A DNA stretch of 64,000 nt from positions 124,001-188,000 of the forward strand of contig NZ_JGYX01000002.1 of NCBI RefSeq assembly GCF_000741215.1. Direction: 5' to 3'. This document shows positions 26,274 to 35,535 of this stretch, piece after piece (within the stretch, counting starts at the first letter, position 1; each line of letters begins with the position of its first letter). The position numbers and the translations under genes are program-made. The notes under the pieces are model-generated. The model was not told the origin of the DNA. It saw only the letters and a program-made list of their open reading frames with translations, and made no database searches. This stretch comes from Bifidobacterium pullorum subsp. gallinarum. Its GTDB lineage: Bacteria > Actinomycetota > Actinomycetes > Actinomycetales > Bifidobacteriaceae.

Positions 26274-28649
26274 TCAGTCGACGACGGCACCCTGGTGGAA
26301 CGTACGGGAGATCACGTCGAGCTGCTGCTCCTTGGTGAGCTTGACGAAGTTCACCGCGTAGCCGGAGACGCGCACGGTCAGGTGCGGGTACTTCTCCGGA
26401 TGCTCGACGGCGTCCTCGAGCTGCTCCTTGCGCAGCACGTTGATGTTGGCGTGGTACAGGCCGTGGCCGTTGCCCGCGTCCAGGATGCCGACCAGGTTGG
26501 TGATGCGCTCATCCTCGTCGCGGCCCAGGCCGTCGGGGGTGATCGTGTTGGTCAGCGAGATGCCGTCCAGCGCGTCGTTGTAGTCGATCTTGCCGACCGA
26601 GAACATCGACGGCAGCATGCCGTGGGAATCCATGCCGTTCTCCGGGTTCGCGCCCGGGGCGTACGGGGTGCCCTTGGCATGGCCGGACGGGAAGGAACCG
26701 GTGTTCTTGCCGTACTCGACGTTCGAGGTGATCGTCAGGATGGACTGGGTCGGGACGGCGCCGCGGTAGACCGGCAGGCGCTTGATCTGGCCCATGACCG
26801 TGGAGACGACCCACTTGGCGATGTCGTCGGCGCGATCGTCATCGTTGCCGTAGACCGGGAACTCGCCCTCGGTGCGGTAGCCGACCACCAGATCGTCATC
26901 GGCGCCCTCGACATACTCGTACTCGTGGCCGGGCATGTCCTTGGCGTCCTTGTTGTAAATCGGGTAGACCTTGGCGTACTTGACGGCGGACAGCGAGTCG
27001 GCGGCGATGGACAGACCGGACATGCCGCAACCCAGGGTGCGGTACACCTCCTTGTCGTGCAGGGCCATCTCGATGGACTCGTAGGCGTACTTATCATGCA
27101 TGTAGTGGATGATGTTCAGCGCCATCACGTAGGTCTCGGACAGCCACTCGAGGGCCTTCTCGTAGTTGTTCTTGACCTTCTCGTAATCCAGCGTGCCATC
27201 GGCCTCGGGCTGGATCGGATCGATCACGCCCTTGTCGATGACCTGCATGCCGGTCATCTCGTCACGGCCGCCGTTGATCGCGTACAGCAAGGCCTTGGCG
27301 GAGTTCACGCGGGCGGCGAAGAACTGCATCTGCTTGCCGACGCGCATCGGGGACACGCAGCAGGCGATGGCCGCGTCGTCGCCCCAGTGGCCGCGGATCT
27401 CCTTGTCGGACTCATACTGGATGGCCGAGGTGTCGATGGAGATCTTGGCGCAGAAGCGCTTGTAGCCCTCCGGCAGCTTCGGATCCCAGAAGATCGTGAT
27501 GTTCGGCTCCGGGCCGGGTCCCAGGTGCTCGAGGGTCAGCGTGTTGAGCAGACGGAACGAGGTCTTGGTGACCATGGTGCGGCCGTCGTCGCCGAAGCCG
27601 GCGTCGGACCAGGTCGCCCAGTACGGGTCGCCGGAGAAGATGGCGTCATAGTCCTTGGTACGCAGGAAGCGGACGATGCGCAGCTTCATGACGATGTTGT
27701 CGATGAGCTCCTGGGCACCGGCCTCGTCCAGCGTGCCGTTCTTCAGGTCACGCTCGATGTAGATGTCGAAGAAGGTCGAGTTGCGGCCGAAGGACATGGC
27801 GGCGCCGTCCTGGCTCTTGACCGAGGCCAGGTAGCCCATGTAGGTCCACTGCACGGCTTCCTGCGCGGTCTGGGCCGGGCGGGACAGATCCAGGCCGTAC
27901 TCGTTGCCGAGGTTGATCAGCTTCTTCAGGGCCTTGATCTGCTCGTCGTGCTCCTCGCGGAAACGGATCCAGTGCTCGATCTCCGGCTCGGTGAAGTCGT
28001 TGCGGTACGGCACGGAGTCCTTATCGCGCTGCTTGAACTTGATCAGGGCGTTCACGCCGTACAGGGCCACGCGGCGGTAGTCGCCGATGATGCGGCCACG
28101 ACCGTAGGCGTCCGGCAGACCGGTGAGGATCTTGTTGTGGCGGGCGACCTTGATCTGCTTGGTGTACACGCCGAAGACGCCATCATTGTGGGTCTTGCGG
28201 TACTTGGTGAAGATCTTCTTGATCTCCGGATCCGGCTCCTTGCCGGCCTCCTTGATGGCCTGCTCGACCATGCGCCAGCCGCCGTTCGGCATCATCGCAC
28301 GCTTGCAGGGAACGTCGGTCTGCAGGCCGACGATCACGTTGTCCACCTCAGGGCTGTCGATGTAGCCGGCCGGGAAAGCATCGATGTCGGCCGGGGTGTG
28401 GGTATCCACGTCGTAGACGCGCTGCTTGCGCTCCACGGCCAGGTAGTTGTCGTCGAGATACTGCCACAGATGCTTGGTCTTTTCGGTCGCACCGGCAAGG
28501 AAGGACTCATCGCCCTCGTACGGCGTGTAGTTCTTCTGAATGAAGTCACGCACGTCGATATCGTCCTGCCAATGGCCGCCTTCGAAGCCGTCCCACGCCT
28601 TGGCGTTGAGCTCCTCCGGGGAGACCGCGGTTGCATCAACTGCTGTCAT
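26274..28649 (-). CDS. pflB: Pyruvate formate-lyase (formate C-acetyltransferase)
   Basis: Glycyl-radical enzyme that converts pyruvate and CoA to formate and acetyl-CoA, a main branch of the bifidobacterial fermentation pathway under carbon limitation. The adjacent active-site cysteines are in IACCVSPM, and the radical glycine is in RVSGYAVNF at about residue 760, near the C-terminus as usual. Length 791 is slightly longer than the ~760 of E. coli. The ATG at 28649 is chosen because AAGGAG lies five to seven bases ahead; a GTG two codons upstream is too close to that site. A TACAAT promoter and a GTGA-N6-TCAC dyad lie upstream, suggesting redox or carbon control. Confidence 0.97.
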   Translation of the reverse strand: MTAVDATAVSPEELNAKAWDGFEGGHWQDDIDVRDFIQKNYTPYEGDESFLAGATEKTKHLWQYLDDNYLAVERKQRVYDVDTHTPADIDAFPAGYIDSPEVDNVIVGLQTDVPCKRAMMPNGGWRMVEQAIKEAGKEPDPEIKKIFTKYRKTHNDGVFGVYTKQIKVARHNKILTGLPDAYGRGRIIGDYRRVALYGVNALIKFKQRDKDSVPYRNDFTEPEIEHWIRFREEHDEQIKALKKLINLGNEYGLDLSRPAQTAQEAVQWTYMGYLASVKSQDGAAMSFGRNSTFFDIYIERDLKNGTLDEAGAQELIDNIVMKLRIVRFLRTKDYDAIFSGDPYWATWSDAGFGDDGRTMVTKTSFRLLNTLTLEHLGPGPEPNITIFWDPKLPEGYKRFCAKISIDTSAIQYESDKEIRGHWGDDAAIACCVSPMRVGKQMQFFAARVNSAKALLYAINGGRDEMTGMQVIDKGVIDPIQPEADGTLDYEKVKNNYEKALEWLSETYVMALNIIHYMHDKYAYESIEMALHDKEVYRTLGCGMSGLSIAADSLSAVKYAKVYPIYNKDAKDMPGHEYEYVEGADDDLVVGYRTEGEFPVYGNDDDRADDIAKWVVSTVMGQIKRLPVYRGAVPTQSILTITSNVEYGKNTGSFPSGHAKGTPYAPGANPENGMDSHGMLPSMFSVGKIDYNDALDGISLTNTITPDGLGRDEDERITNLVGILDAGNGHGLYHANINVLRKEQLEDAVEHPEKYPHLTVRVSGYAVNFVKLTKEQQLDVISRTFHQGAVVD

Positions 28650-28706
28650 ATCCACTCCTTCTGGGTGATCGTCGGCGACGCATCGTTACGCCGTCGTTGG
28701 TTCCTC

Positions 28707-28761
28707 ATTGTAGCCGCAGCCGCCTGAAAACAAGCTGGGACGCGACGTGAGCTACATCACA
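28707..28761 (-). promoter_or_regulatory. pflB promoter with GTGA-N6-TCAC dyad
   Basis: Minus-strand TACAAT (28707-28712) is a near-consensus -10 box, with CTTGTTT about 16 bp upstream. About 54 bp upstream of the predicted start of transcription is the perfect dyad GTGA (28747-28750), six bases, TCAC (28757-28760). This matches the core of both CRP/FNR-superfamily and Rex operators. Rex, an NADH/NAD+ sensor, controls fermentation genes in many actinobacteria and firmicutes; the assignment here is inferred from the motif. Confidence 0.5.
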
Positions 28762-28862
28762 TTTTCGTTACCGTTCACATAACCGCGGTCGGAACGCGGC
28801 GGGCCGCCGTGCCCGACCAAGGACACGGCGGGCCATACCACGCTCCGTCACCCGTCACCGCA

Positions 28863-30560
28863 CTACTCACGGAACGCGGTCGTCACCGGCAGCCTGCGGT
28901 CCCGGCCGAACGCGAGCGCCGTGACCTTCGGTCCCAGCGGATACTGCCGGCGCTTCCACTCGGCGCGGTCCACCAGACGCATCACCGTGTCCACGGTGGC
29001 CTCGTCGAACCCGTCGGCCAGCAGATCGGCCCGACCGTGCGCATGCTCGATGTATGCGGACAACACCCGGTCCAGCAGCCCGTATTCGGGCAGGCTGTCG
29101 GAGTCCTTCTGTCCGGGGCGCAGTTCGGCGCTGGGCGCCTTGACGATGCTGTTGACGGGGATCATCACGCCGTCCGGCAGCGGCACGCCGGCGTCACGCC
29201 GCTCGTTGCCGACCACGGCCAGTCCGCCGATGCCCATGCCGGCCGCGGCGGCCTTGTTGCGCCAACGGGCCAGCTCCCACACGCGCGTCTTGAGCAGGTC
29301 CTTGATCGGCGCGTACCCGCCGACGGCATCGCCGTAGATGGTGGAATACCCACAGGCGAGCTCGGATTTGTTGCCGGTGGCCAGGGCCAGCAGCCCCTTG
29401 GCGTTCGAGTAGGCCATCACGATGACGCCGCGGATGCGCGCCTGCAGGTTCTCGGCGGCCACGCCCTCCAGCGCCAGCTGGCTCTGGAACGCGGCGAACA
29501 ACGGTTCGATCGGCTGGATGTCATAGTGGGCGCCGAGGTTCGCGGCCAGGTCGGCGGCGTCGTCCTTCGAGCCGTCGGAGGAGTACATGCTGGGCATCGA
29601 GATGCCCCAGACGTTCCCGCCGCCGCACGCGTCCGCGGCCATGGCGGCCACCAGCGCCGAATCGATGCCGCCGGACAGGCCGAGCGTGACGCCCTTGAAC
29701 CCGTTCTTGCGCATGTAGTCCTTCAGTCCCAGCACGCAGGCCGTGTAGACCTCCTCGTCCGGATCCAGATCGGCGGCGATGCTGGTCGGCGTCTGACGCG
29801 CGGCGTCGGTGTCGAGCGTGAAATAGCTCAGGTCCTCCATGAACATCGGGGAACGCTCCAGCAGCGTGCCATCCGAGTCAACCACAAAGCTGCCACCGTC
29901 GAAGATCAGGTCATCCTGCCCGCCCACCTGGTTCAGGTAGATCAGCGGCGCGCCGACCTCACGGGCGCGGCGGACCGCCAGCTCCATGCGCGTATGGGTC
30001 TTGCCCTCCTCATATGGCGAGCCGTTCATCGTCAGCAGCAGGTCGATGCCCCGTTCCGCCAACTCGGCCACGGGGCCGCCGTCCTGCCAGATGTCCTCGC
30101 AGATCGCCACGCCGATGCGCGCGCCGTCCACGTCGATGACCACCGAACGGTCCCCTGCGGAGAAGATGCGGAACTCGTCGAACACACCGTAGTTGGGTAG
30201 GAAATGCTTGTCATAGCCGGCCCAGACCACGCCTTCGTGCAGGACCACCATGCGATTGCGCGGCTTGGAGGTCTCGGGGTCGGTGCCGACCGTGCCGACC
30301 GCCACATACAGCCCCCCCAGGCCTTCGGCGGCGAGCGCGGCGGCCAGTTCGTTCGCCTGGTTCCATGCCGCCTGCCGGAAGGTGCGGCGCAACGCCAGGT
30401 CCTCGATCGGGTAGCCGGTCAGGGTCATCTCGGGGAACACGACCACGCGGGCGTGCTCGCCGGCTGCGCGGCGGGTGTAGTCGAGCACCTTGGCGGCGTT
30501 GCCGGCGAGGTCACCGACGCAGGTGTCGATCTGGGCTAGGGCAAAGCGAATCTGTGTCAT
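28863..30560 (-). CDS. nadE: Glutamine-dependent NAD+ synthetase
   Basis: Last enzyme of NAD synthesis, amidating deamido-NAD with ammonia made from glutamine by its own N-terminal domain. The nitrilase-like domain keeps the Glu in FPEMTLTGYP, the Lys in AGYDKHFLPNYG and the nucleophile Cys in VAICEDIWQDGG. The C-terminal synthetase domain has the PP-loop GLSGGIDSALVAAM and the NKSELA motif. The 565 residues match the two-domain form. The ATG at 30560 (MTQIRFALAQID) follows GGGGGA and is preferred over the longer frame. It stands alone, with a 288 bp gap to the divergent HAD gene. Confidence 0.95.
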   Translation of the reverse strand: MTQIRFALAQIDTCVGDLAGNAAKVLDYTRRAAGEHARVVVFPEMTLTGYPIEDLALRRTFRQAAWNQANELAAALAAEGLGGLYVAVGTVGTDPETSKPRNRMVVLHEGVVWAGYDKHFLPNYGVFDEFRIFSAGDRSVVIDVDGARIGVAICEDIWQDGGPVAELAERGIDLLLTMNGSPYEEGKTHTRMELAVRRAREVGAPLIYLNQVGGQDDLIFDGGSFVVDSDGTLLERSPMFMEDLSYFTLDTDAARQTPTSIAADLDPDEEVYTACVLGLKDYMRKNGFKGVTLGLSGGIDSALVAAMAADACGGGNVWGISMPSMYSSDGSKDDAADLAANLGAHYDIQPIEPLFAAFQSQLALEGVAAENLQARIRGVIVMAYSNAKGLLALATGNKSELACGYSTIYGDAVGGYAPIKDLLKTRVWELARWRNKAAAAGMGIGGLAVVGNERRDAGVPLPDGVMIPVNSIVKAPSAELRPGQKDSDSLPEYGLLDRVLSAYIEHAHGRADLLADGFDEATVDTVMRLVDRAEWKRRQYPLGPKVTALAFGRDRRLPVTTAFRE

Positions 30561-30798
30561 GTCCCCCAGTCTAGCCGCCATACGCCCAACCGGACATCGG
30601 CGGATTCGCATCCCGCACCGGCTCGTCTGCGGCTCGACGCATCGTGCGCGGGAGGAGCCGGTCCACGTGCCCTCGGAGGTGGCGTAGATGCCGACCGACG
30701 CATCGCGTGAGGGAGGAACCAATTCCGCAGGCCCACGGAACGCAGATGTCTGCCATCGCACCGCATGCGGACAAGCAGCCGGTTTCCATCGGGACGAC

Positions 30799-30840
30799 GC
30801 CCGATACACTTGGGAACGTCAGGTATCCGTTCCCGGGAGG
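30799..30840 (+). promoter_or_regulatory. HAD-gene leader: TACACT box and GGGAACG-N9-CGTTCCC dyad
   Basis: In the 288 bp gap between nadE and the HAD gene, a TACACT-type -10 box with TTTCCA 16 bp upstream is directly followed by a perfect 7-bp dyad (30812-30818 and 30828-30834). The dyad ends just before the GGGAGG ribosome site. It could be an operator covering the start of transcription or an mRNA hairpin next to the ribosome site. I see no further gene in the gap, only GC-rich sequence with an imperfect direct repeat (GACGCATCG near 30638 and 30697). Confidence 0.35.
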
Positions 30841-30848
30841 TTACGAGG

Positions 30849-31655
30849 ATGAAGTCGCATGATATCAGGGCCGTGTTCTTTGACGTGGACGGCACCCTCA
30901 CCAGTTTCACCACCCATGAGGTTCCGGCGTCCACTATCACGGCGCTCCAGCGGCTGCGGGAATGCGGCGTGCTGGTGTTCATCTGCACGGGCCGCGCGCC
31001 CTCGCAGTTCGAGGTGGTGGCGCGGATGCTGCCGGTCGAGTTCGACGGCATTGTGGCGGCCAACGGCCAGTACTGCTTCGACGCCCAAGGATTCCTCGAC
31101 GCCCGGCCGATCGACGGCGATGACGTGGCCGTGATCGTCGATTGGCTGGACCGCAATCCGGACGTGGTCGCCACCTTCAGCGAATGCGACTACGTGTATT
31201 TCAACCGGATCACCCCCGCGATGGAGGCGACGTGGAATCAGCTGGGCAAGACCGCGCCGACGCGGTTCGTTGACGACCCACATACCCGTCCGTTCACGCA
31301 TGAGACGTTCCAGATCAGCCCGTTCATCACCCCCGAGCAGGAGGCGGAGCTTGTCGGCCTGTGCCGGAACGTGACCGGGGTGCGCTGGCATCCCGACTTC
31401 ACCGATATGATCCCCGCCGACGGCGGCAAGCCGCGCGGCATCCGCTGCTTCATGGAGCACCATGGGTTCTCCCGGGAGCAGACGATGGCGTTCGGCGACG
31501 GCGGCAACGACATGGCGATGCTGCAATTCGCCGGCGTCGGCGTGGCGATGGGCAATGCGAACGACGAGGTCAAGGCGGTGGCCGACTACGTGACCGATGA
31601 CGTGGATCACGACGGCGTCATGAACGCGTTGCGGCACTTCGGCATACTTCAATAG
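30849..31655 (+). CDS. HAD-superfamily hydrolase, Cof/YidA subfamily
   Basis: Haloacid dehalogenase-type phosphatase of the Cof (IIB cap) subfamily, which dephosphorylates sugar phosphates, FMN or similar small molecules; the substrate is not predictable. Motif I FFDVDGTLT has the nucleophile D12 and acid D14, motif II is in ICTGR, motif III Lys is near KPRGI, and motif IV is FGDGGNDMAML. Length 268 is typical. The start at 30849 follows GGGAGGTTACGAGG, with a dyad just upstream. It converges with the permease gene, leaving 13 bp between the stops. Confidence 0.88.
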   Translation: MKSHDIRAVFFDVDGTLTSFTTHEVPASTITALQRLRECGVLVFICTGRAPSQFEVVARMLPVEFDGIVAANGQYCFDAQGFLDARPIDGDDVAVIVDWLDRNPDVVATFSECDYVYFNRITPAMEATWNQLGKTAPTRFVDDPHTRPFTHETFQISPFITPEQEAELVGLCRNVTGVRWHPDFTDMIPADGGKPRGIRCFMEHHGFSREQTMAFGDGGNDMAMLQFAGVGVAMGNANDEVKAVADYVTDDVDHDGVMNALRHFGILQ

Positions 31656-31668
31656 GGACCACGCCGTT

Positions 31669-32790
31669 TCACAGCACGGCGGAGATCATCAGCAGCAGCG
31701 CCAAGAGCGCCACATTGGCGATGGTGAACCACAGCAGGTAGCGACCGCGGCGCTGCGGGTATTCGCGCGCCACCATCTTGTAGGAGATCAGGCTGGCCAT
31801 CGAGGCGATCAACGTGCCCAGACCGCCCAGGTTGCATCCGACGATCAGCCCCGACCAATCGTCGGTGAACCCCGACAGCAGCAGGGCGGCCGGCACGTTG
31901 CTGACGACTTGGCTGGCGAGCACGGACACGATCTGCACACGTCCTTCCAGCATGACGGCCAGCAGGTCGCGGAACGGCCCGATGTTGCCCATATTGCCGA
32001 TGAAGATGAAGAACGCGACGAACGTGGCCAGCAGCGAGTAGTCGACGCTGGCCAGCACACGCCGGTTCACCACCAGCAGCGTGACGGCGGCCAGCGCGGC
32101 GATCGCCCATGGCGGCACCAGACCGAATATGGCCAGCAGACAGAGCACGAATCCTCCGGTGCAGCCCACCAGCGAACGCCGGCGGCATACGTGCACGTCC
32201 ACCGAAACGCCTTGCACGGGTTTCGGGCGGCGCAACCCCACGCCGATTACCGCCGCCAGCACGATGCCGGAGACCGCCACGTACGGCAGCGTCAGCGTCA
32301 CCAGCTCGCCGAATCCCATCCCCGAGCGCGCGTAGAGATACAGGTTCTGCGGGTTGCCCATCGGCGTGAGCATGCTGCCGAGATTCGCGGCGATCGTCTG
32401 CAGGATCACGGTCGGCACGATCAGCCGCTCCCACCCGGCCATGCGCAACACCACCAGCGCGAACGGCACGAAGGTGATCAGCGAGACGTCGTTGGTCACC
32501 ACCATGCTCAGGAAGAACGGCAGGAACACCAGGACCATCACCATGCCGCGGGTGGTCGCCACACGCTGGAGCAGTGCGTCGCTCAGCCGCGCGAAGATGC
32601 CGATCTGCTGGTACCCCTTCATCACCGCCATCAGCGAGAACAGCAGCGCCAGCGTATCCCAGTCGATGTAGCCGAGGTAGTCGGCGGATGGCGGCACGAC
32701 GAACGCCGAGGCCACAGCCAGCACCACGGCCACGCATAGCACCGTCTCACGGCGCAGAAACCCGAGGATACGTCGAATGGGCAGGGTCAT
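31669..32790 (-). CDS. SLC13/ArsB-like anion permease
   Basis: Integral membrane protein of the ion transporter superfamily that includes citrate/dicarboxylate (SLC13, CitMHS) and ArsB/NhaD permeases. The 373 residues form about ten hydrophobic segments in two repeats. The repeat hallmarks are VTNDVSLITFVPFALVV in the first half and SQVVSNVPAALLLSGF in the second, with TPMGNPQNLYLY resembling the re-entrant loop motif. Length is below the ~430 of ArsB. The substrate is uncertain: a carboxylate or inorganic anion is likely, but an antiporter function is possible. GGAG lies 11 bases before the ATG. It may be cotranscribed with pcp upstream (66 bp gap). Confidence 0.75.
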   Translation of the reverse strand: MTLPIRRILGFLRRETVLCVAVVLAVASAFVVPPSADYLGYIDWDTLALLFSLMAVMKGYQQIGIFARLSDALLQRVATTRGMVMVLVFLPFFLSMVVTNDVSLITFVPFALVVLRMAGWERLIVPTVILQTIAANLGSMLTPMGNPQNLYLYARSGMGFGELVTLTLPYVAVSGIVLAAVIGVGLRRPKPVQGVSVDVHVCRRRSLVGCTGGFVLCLLAIFGLVPPWAIAALAAVTLLVVNRRVLASVDYSLLATFVAFFIFIGNMGNIGPFRDLLAVMLEGRVQIVSVLASQVVSNVPAALLLSGFTDDWSGLIVGCNLGGLGTLIASMASLISYKMVAREYPQRRGRYLLWFTIANVALLALLLMISAVL

Positions 32791-32856
32791 GGGGTGTCGT
32801 TCTCCATCACTGGGACTCGTTGGGTGCCTGTGCGTTGCGGCAGGGATCGATGCGTG

Positions 32857-33507
32857 TCAGTGCGTGGCGCCGGCCACCGCGTCGTCCGCCCCGTCGCCGC
32901 GGACCACGGCTTCGATGGCGTACTCCAGCGATGCGGCGATGGTGTCCAGCGGCATCGACGGGGTGCCTTCGGGCTTGTCCACCACCTGGCCGGGTTCGTA
33001 CGGCACGTGCATGAATCCGGCGATGGTGCCGGGGAACCGCCGCTCGCACAGGTACAGCGCGTGATACATGATGCTGTTGCATACGAAGGTGCCGGCCGTG
33101 TAGGAGACGAACGCCGGCAGATGATGCGCACGGATGCCGGCGACCATGGCCTTGACCGGCACGGTGGCGAAGTAGGCCGCGGGACCATCCTCGCGCAGCG
33201 GTTGACCCAGCGGCTGTTCGCCGTCGTTGTCCGGGATGCGGGCCTCGGCCAGGTTGATGGCCACCTGTTCGACCGTCACGCAGCTGCGGCCGCCGGCCTG
33301 CCCGATGCAGATCGCGGCGTCGGGGCGTTCGGCCGCGATGGCCTGTTCCAGCACCTCGGCGCTGCGCGTGAACACGGTGGGCACCTCCAGCTTGACGATC
33401 CGCGCCCCCGCAATGGCGTCCGGCAGCAGCTTGACCGCCTCATACGCCGGGTTGACGGATTCGCCGCCGAACGGGTCGAATCCGGTGATCAGAATCTTGC
33501 TCAGCAT
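32857..33507 (-). CDS. pcp: Pyroglutamyl-peptidase I
   Basis: Cysteine peptidase that removes N-terminal 5-oxoproline (pyroglutamate) from peptides. The catalytic triad is visible: Glu in VTVEQVAIN (about residue 81), Cys in GTFVCNSIMYHALY (about 143) and His in GFMHVPYEP (about 166). The opening ILITGFDPFGGE is the family signature. Length 216-217 is normal. Two adjacent ATG codons follow AGGAGG; the second (33507) has the better seven-base spacing, the first is at 33510. It lies downstream of DUF979 and DUF969, families proposed as 5-oxoproline transporters, so release and transport of pyroglutamate seem to be joined here. Confidence 0.93.
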   Translation of the reverse strand: MLSKILITGFDPFGGESVNPAYEAVKLLPDAIAGARIVKLEVPTVFTRSAEVLEQAIAAERPDAAICIGQAGGRSCVTVEQVAINLAEARIPDNDGEQPLGQPLREDGPAAYFATVPVKAMVAGIRAHHLPAFVSYTAGTFVCNSIMYHALYLCERRFPGTIAGFMHVPYEPGQVVDKPEGTPSMPLDTIAASLEYAIEAVVRGDGADDAVAGATH

Positions 33508-33621
33508 CATCAAACCTCCTGTATCGTGCTGGAAGCGCCGCAGCGTCCGACGCCGTTCCATCCTGATGGATTTCCCATTCCTTTATACCTGCATGCACCT
33601 GCCCGCATCCCGGCACGGCCG

Positions 33622-34566
33622 TCAGCAGGCGATGAGCATGTAGATGATCTGCACGACGATCATGACGAACGCGGGCAGCACCTGGTTCTTGATCACGCCC
33701 ATGCGGTCCTTCATCTGGAGCATGGCTACGGGCACGATGTTGAAGTTCGCGGCCATCGGCGTCAGCAGCGTGCCGCAGTAGCCGCAGGTCAGCGCCAGGA
33801 TGCCGACGACGGCGGGGTCGGTGCCGAGGGAGAGCACGAACGGGGCGCCGATGCCCACGGTCATCACGGTGATGGCGGCGAAGGCGTTGCCCATGATCAT
33901 CGTGAACAGCATCATGCCGAGCGCGAACACGATGATGCCGACGGTCCGGTTGCCTGCAGGGATCACACCGCCGACAATCCGCGCGATGACGTCGCCCACG
34001 CCGGCCGCGTCGAAAATCGCGCCCAGGCTGGCCAGGAGCATCGGCAGCATGCACAGCGGACCCATCGCGGACAGCAGCCGCTCGGAGTCGCCCAGGAACA
34101 CGGCCAGCGTGTTGGCGCGGTTGAACGCCCACAGGATGATCGCGGAGACGAACACGCCGATGCAGCAGCCGGCGAGCGCGCCGATGGCGGGGATCAGCGC
34201 GCCGGCGATGGCGAAGACGCCGATGGCGAGCGCGGGGATGAACACCTTCTGCCCGATGCGCCGGAAGTTGCCCTCCACCTCGGCGTCGGTCGGTTCGGCG
34301 GCCTTGCCCGGCTTGACGCGCTGGGCGATGGCGGGGATGACCATGATGACGATGAGCAGGCCGTCGATCATCGGCGGAATCCAGCGGCCGAAGGCGATGA
34401 CGACGCCGAGCAGCGTCCAGAAGACGAAGGTTCCGTACCGCGACGGGTTGGACCTGTCACGCAGGTTATGCACGCCCGCATAGATGCTCATCAGACCCAT
34501 GACGATGTAGAACACCTCCATGATCTTGTCGCTGGATAGCACCTCGGGATCCATGAAGAACGCCAT
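33622..34566 (-). CDS. DUF979 family membrane protein, probable 5-oxoproline transporter subunit
   Basis: Membrane protein of 314 residues with about nine hydrophobic segments and the conserved GNAFAAITVMTVGIGAPFVL and GYCGTLLTPMAANFNIVPVA stretches. DUF979 and DUF969 almost always occur as a pair and are associated with 5-oxoproline (pyroglutamate) genes. A transport role is widely proposed from this context but not, to my knowledge, shown in bifidobacteria. Here the pair stands directly upstream of pyroglutamyl peptidase on the same strand, which strengthens the assignment. It starts 4 bp after the DUF969 stop. Confidence 0.82.
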   Translation of the reverse strand: MAFFMDPEVLSSDKIMEVFYIVMGLMSIYAGVHNLRDRSNPSRYGTFVFWTLLGVVIAFGRWIPPMIDGLLIVIMVIPAIAQRVKPGKAAEPTDAEVEGNFRRIGQKVFIPALAIGVFAIAGALIPAIGALAGCCIGVFVSAIILWAFNRANTLAVFLGDSERLLSAMGPLCMLPMLLASLGAIFDAAGVGDVIARIVGGVIPAGNRTVGIIVFALGMMLFTMIMGNAFAAITVMTVGIGAPFVLSLGTDPAVVGILALTCGYCGTLLTPMAANFNIVPVAMLQMKDRMGVIKNQVLPAFVMIVVQIIYMLIAC

Positions 34567-34570
34567 GACG

Positions 34571-35287
34571 TCACTCCCCTTCCTTCACCGAATCCGGCTT
34601 CCGGACGCCGGATTCGCCGCCGTAGAATTTTCTGCGCAGCCGCGCATCCTTGATAATGTAGTAAGCGGCGGTCACGCCCACGGCGATCAGCGCCACCGGG
34701 ATCTCGATGATGGCCAGCTGCAGCAGATCCACGTCATAGCCGAGCGGCGCCAACGTGGTCTTGACCAGGATCGCGCCGGAGGTGCCGACGAAGAGCACCT
34801 GGCCGAAGAACCAGGCGACATTCTCCATGCCGGAGGCCATGCCCTTGAGCTGTTCGACGTAGTCCTCGTCCGGCTTGTGACCGGTGGCCTCGATGGCGCC
34901 GACGGCCATCGGCATGATGATCGGACGCACGAATCCGGCCACGCCGCCGAAGCTCACGTTGAACGCGGCGAACACCAGACGCATCACGCCGTACAGCGCG
35001 ATGATGATGCCGGGCGTGGCACCCTTGGCCTTGCCGATCAGCTCGGCGGCGGCCTGCTTCAGGCCGTTGCGTTCCAACGTGCCCGTGACCAGCAGGATGA
35101 TGATGAACAGCGCCACGCTGCGGTTCGAGACGAACGATTCGCCCAGCGTGGTCAGGAAGCCGTCGATGCCGAGATTGCCCAGCAGCGCGGTGACGATGGC
35201 GGCCAGGAACACGATGAGGATCGAGTCCAGCCGCAGGGCGAAGCCGACGATGACGACGGCGATGCCCAACAGCACCAGGTATTCCAT
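34571..35287 (-). CDS. DUF969 family membrane protein, probable 5-oxoproline transporter subunit
   Basis: First gene of the DUF969-DUF979-pcp operon. The 238 residues have about six hydrophobic segments, an early LRLDSILIVFLAAIVTALL and the conserved VFAAFNVSFGGVAGFVRPIIMPMAVGA stretch. The C-terminus is short and charged. It acts presumably as a complex with DUF979. The start at 35287 lies after GAGGAAAG with a longer than usual spacing. The 248 bp upstream are AT-richer than average and contain small dyads (TACATCAATGTA-like near 35380 and GCATA-N4-TATGC at 35408-35421) that could be operators. Confidence 0.82.
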   Translation of the reverse strand: MEYLVLLGIAVVIVGFALRLDSILIVFLAAIVTALLGNLGIDGFLTTLGESFVSNRSVALFIIILLVTGTLERNGLKQAAAELIGKAKGATPGIIIALYGVMRLVFAAFNVSFGGVAGFVRPIIMPMAVGAIEATGHKPDEDYVEQLKGMASGMENVAWFFGQVLFVGTSGAILVKTTLAPLGYDVDLLQLAIIEIPVALIAVGVTAAYYIIKDARLRRKFYGGESGVRKPDSVKEGE

Positions 35288-35407
35288 GTCTTCAGTCTTT
35301 CCTCTTATTCTCCAAGCGGGTGGGCCCGGATATTCTCGGTCTTTCAGATCCCACCATGTGATTACTGGCTGACCATCCTACATCAATGTATAGTCATTCG
35401 CACGCAC

Positions 35408-35421
35408 GCATATTTTTATGC
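35408..35421. promoter_or_regulatory. GCATA-TTTT-TATGC dyad in the DUF969/DUF3800 gap
   Basis: Perfect 5-bp arms with a TTTT spacer in the AT-rich 248 bp gap between the divergent DUF969 and DUF3800 genes. The gap must hold promoters for both; the exact boxes are not clear to me. Confidence 0.25.
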
Positions 35422-35535
35422 ACATAAGGTTTGGCGTGTTCACCATGCGTCGTGTTATCCTGAACTATGAGCTTTCGGGTTCAACAAATCGGCGGGGAAG
35501 ATCCCCGCCATTCTTGTATTTGCTTGGGGGATAAT

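Noticed and set aside
26013-28727. Long plus-strand open frame antisense to pflB
   Set aside because: It mirrors the codon pattern of pflB, is rich in His/Asp/Val without domains and has no ribosome site. pflB on the minus strand is certain.
30561-30848. Small gene in the nadE/HAD gap
   Set aside because: The short frames there have no ribosome site and Arg/Ser-rich shadow-like translations; only an imperfect direct repeat and the HAD promoter elements are visible.
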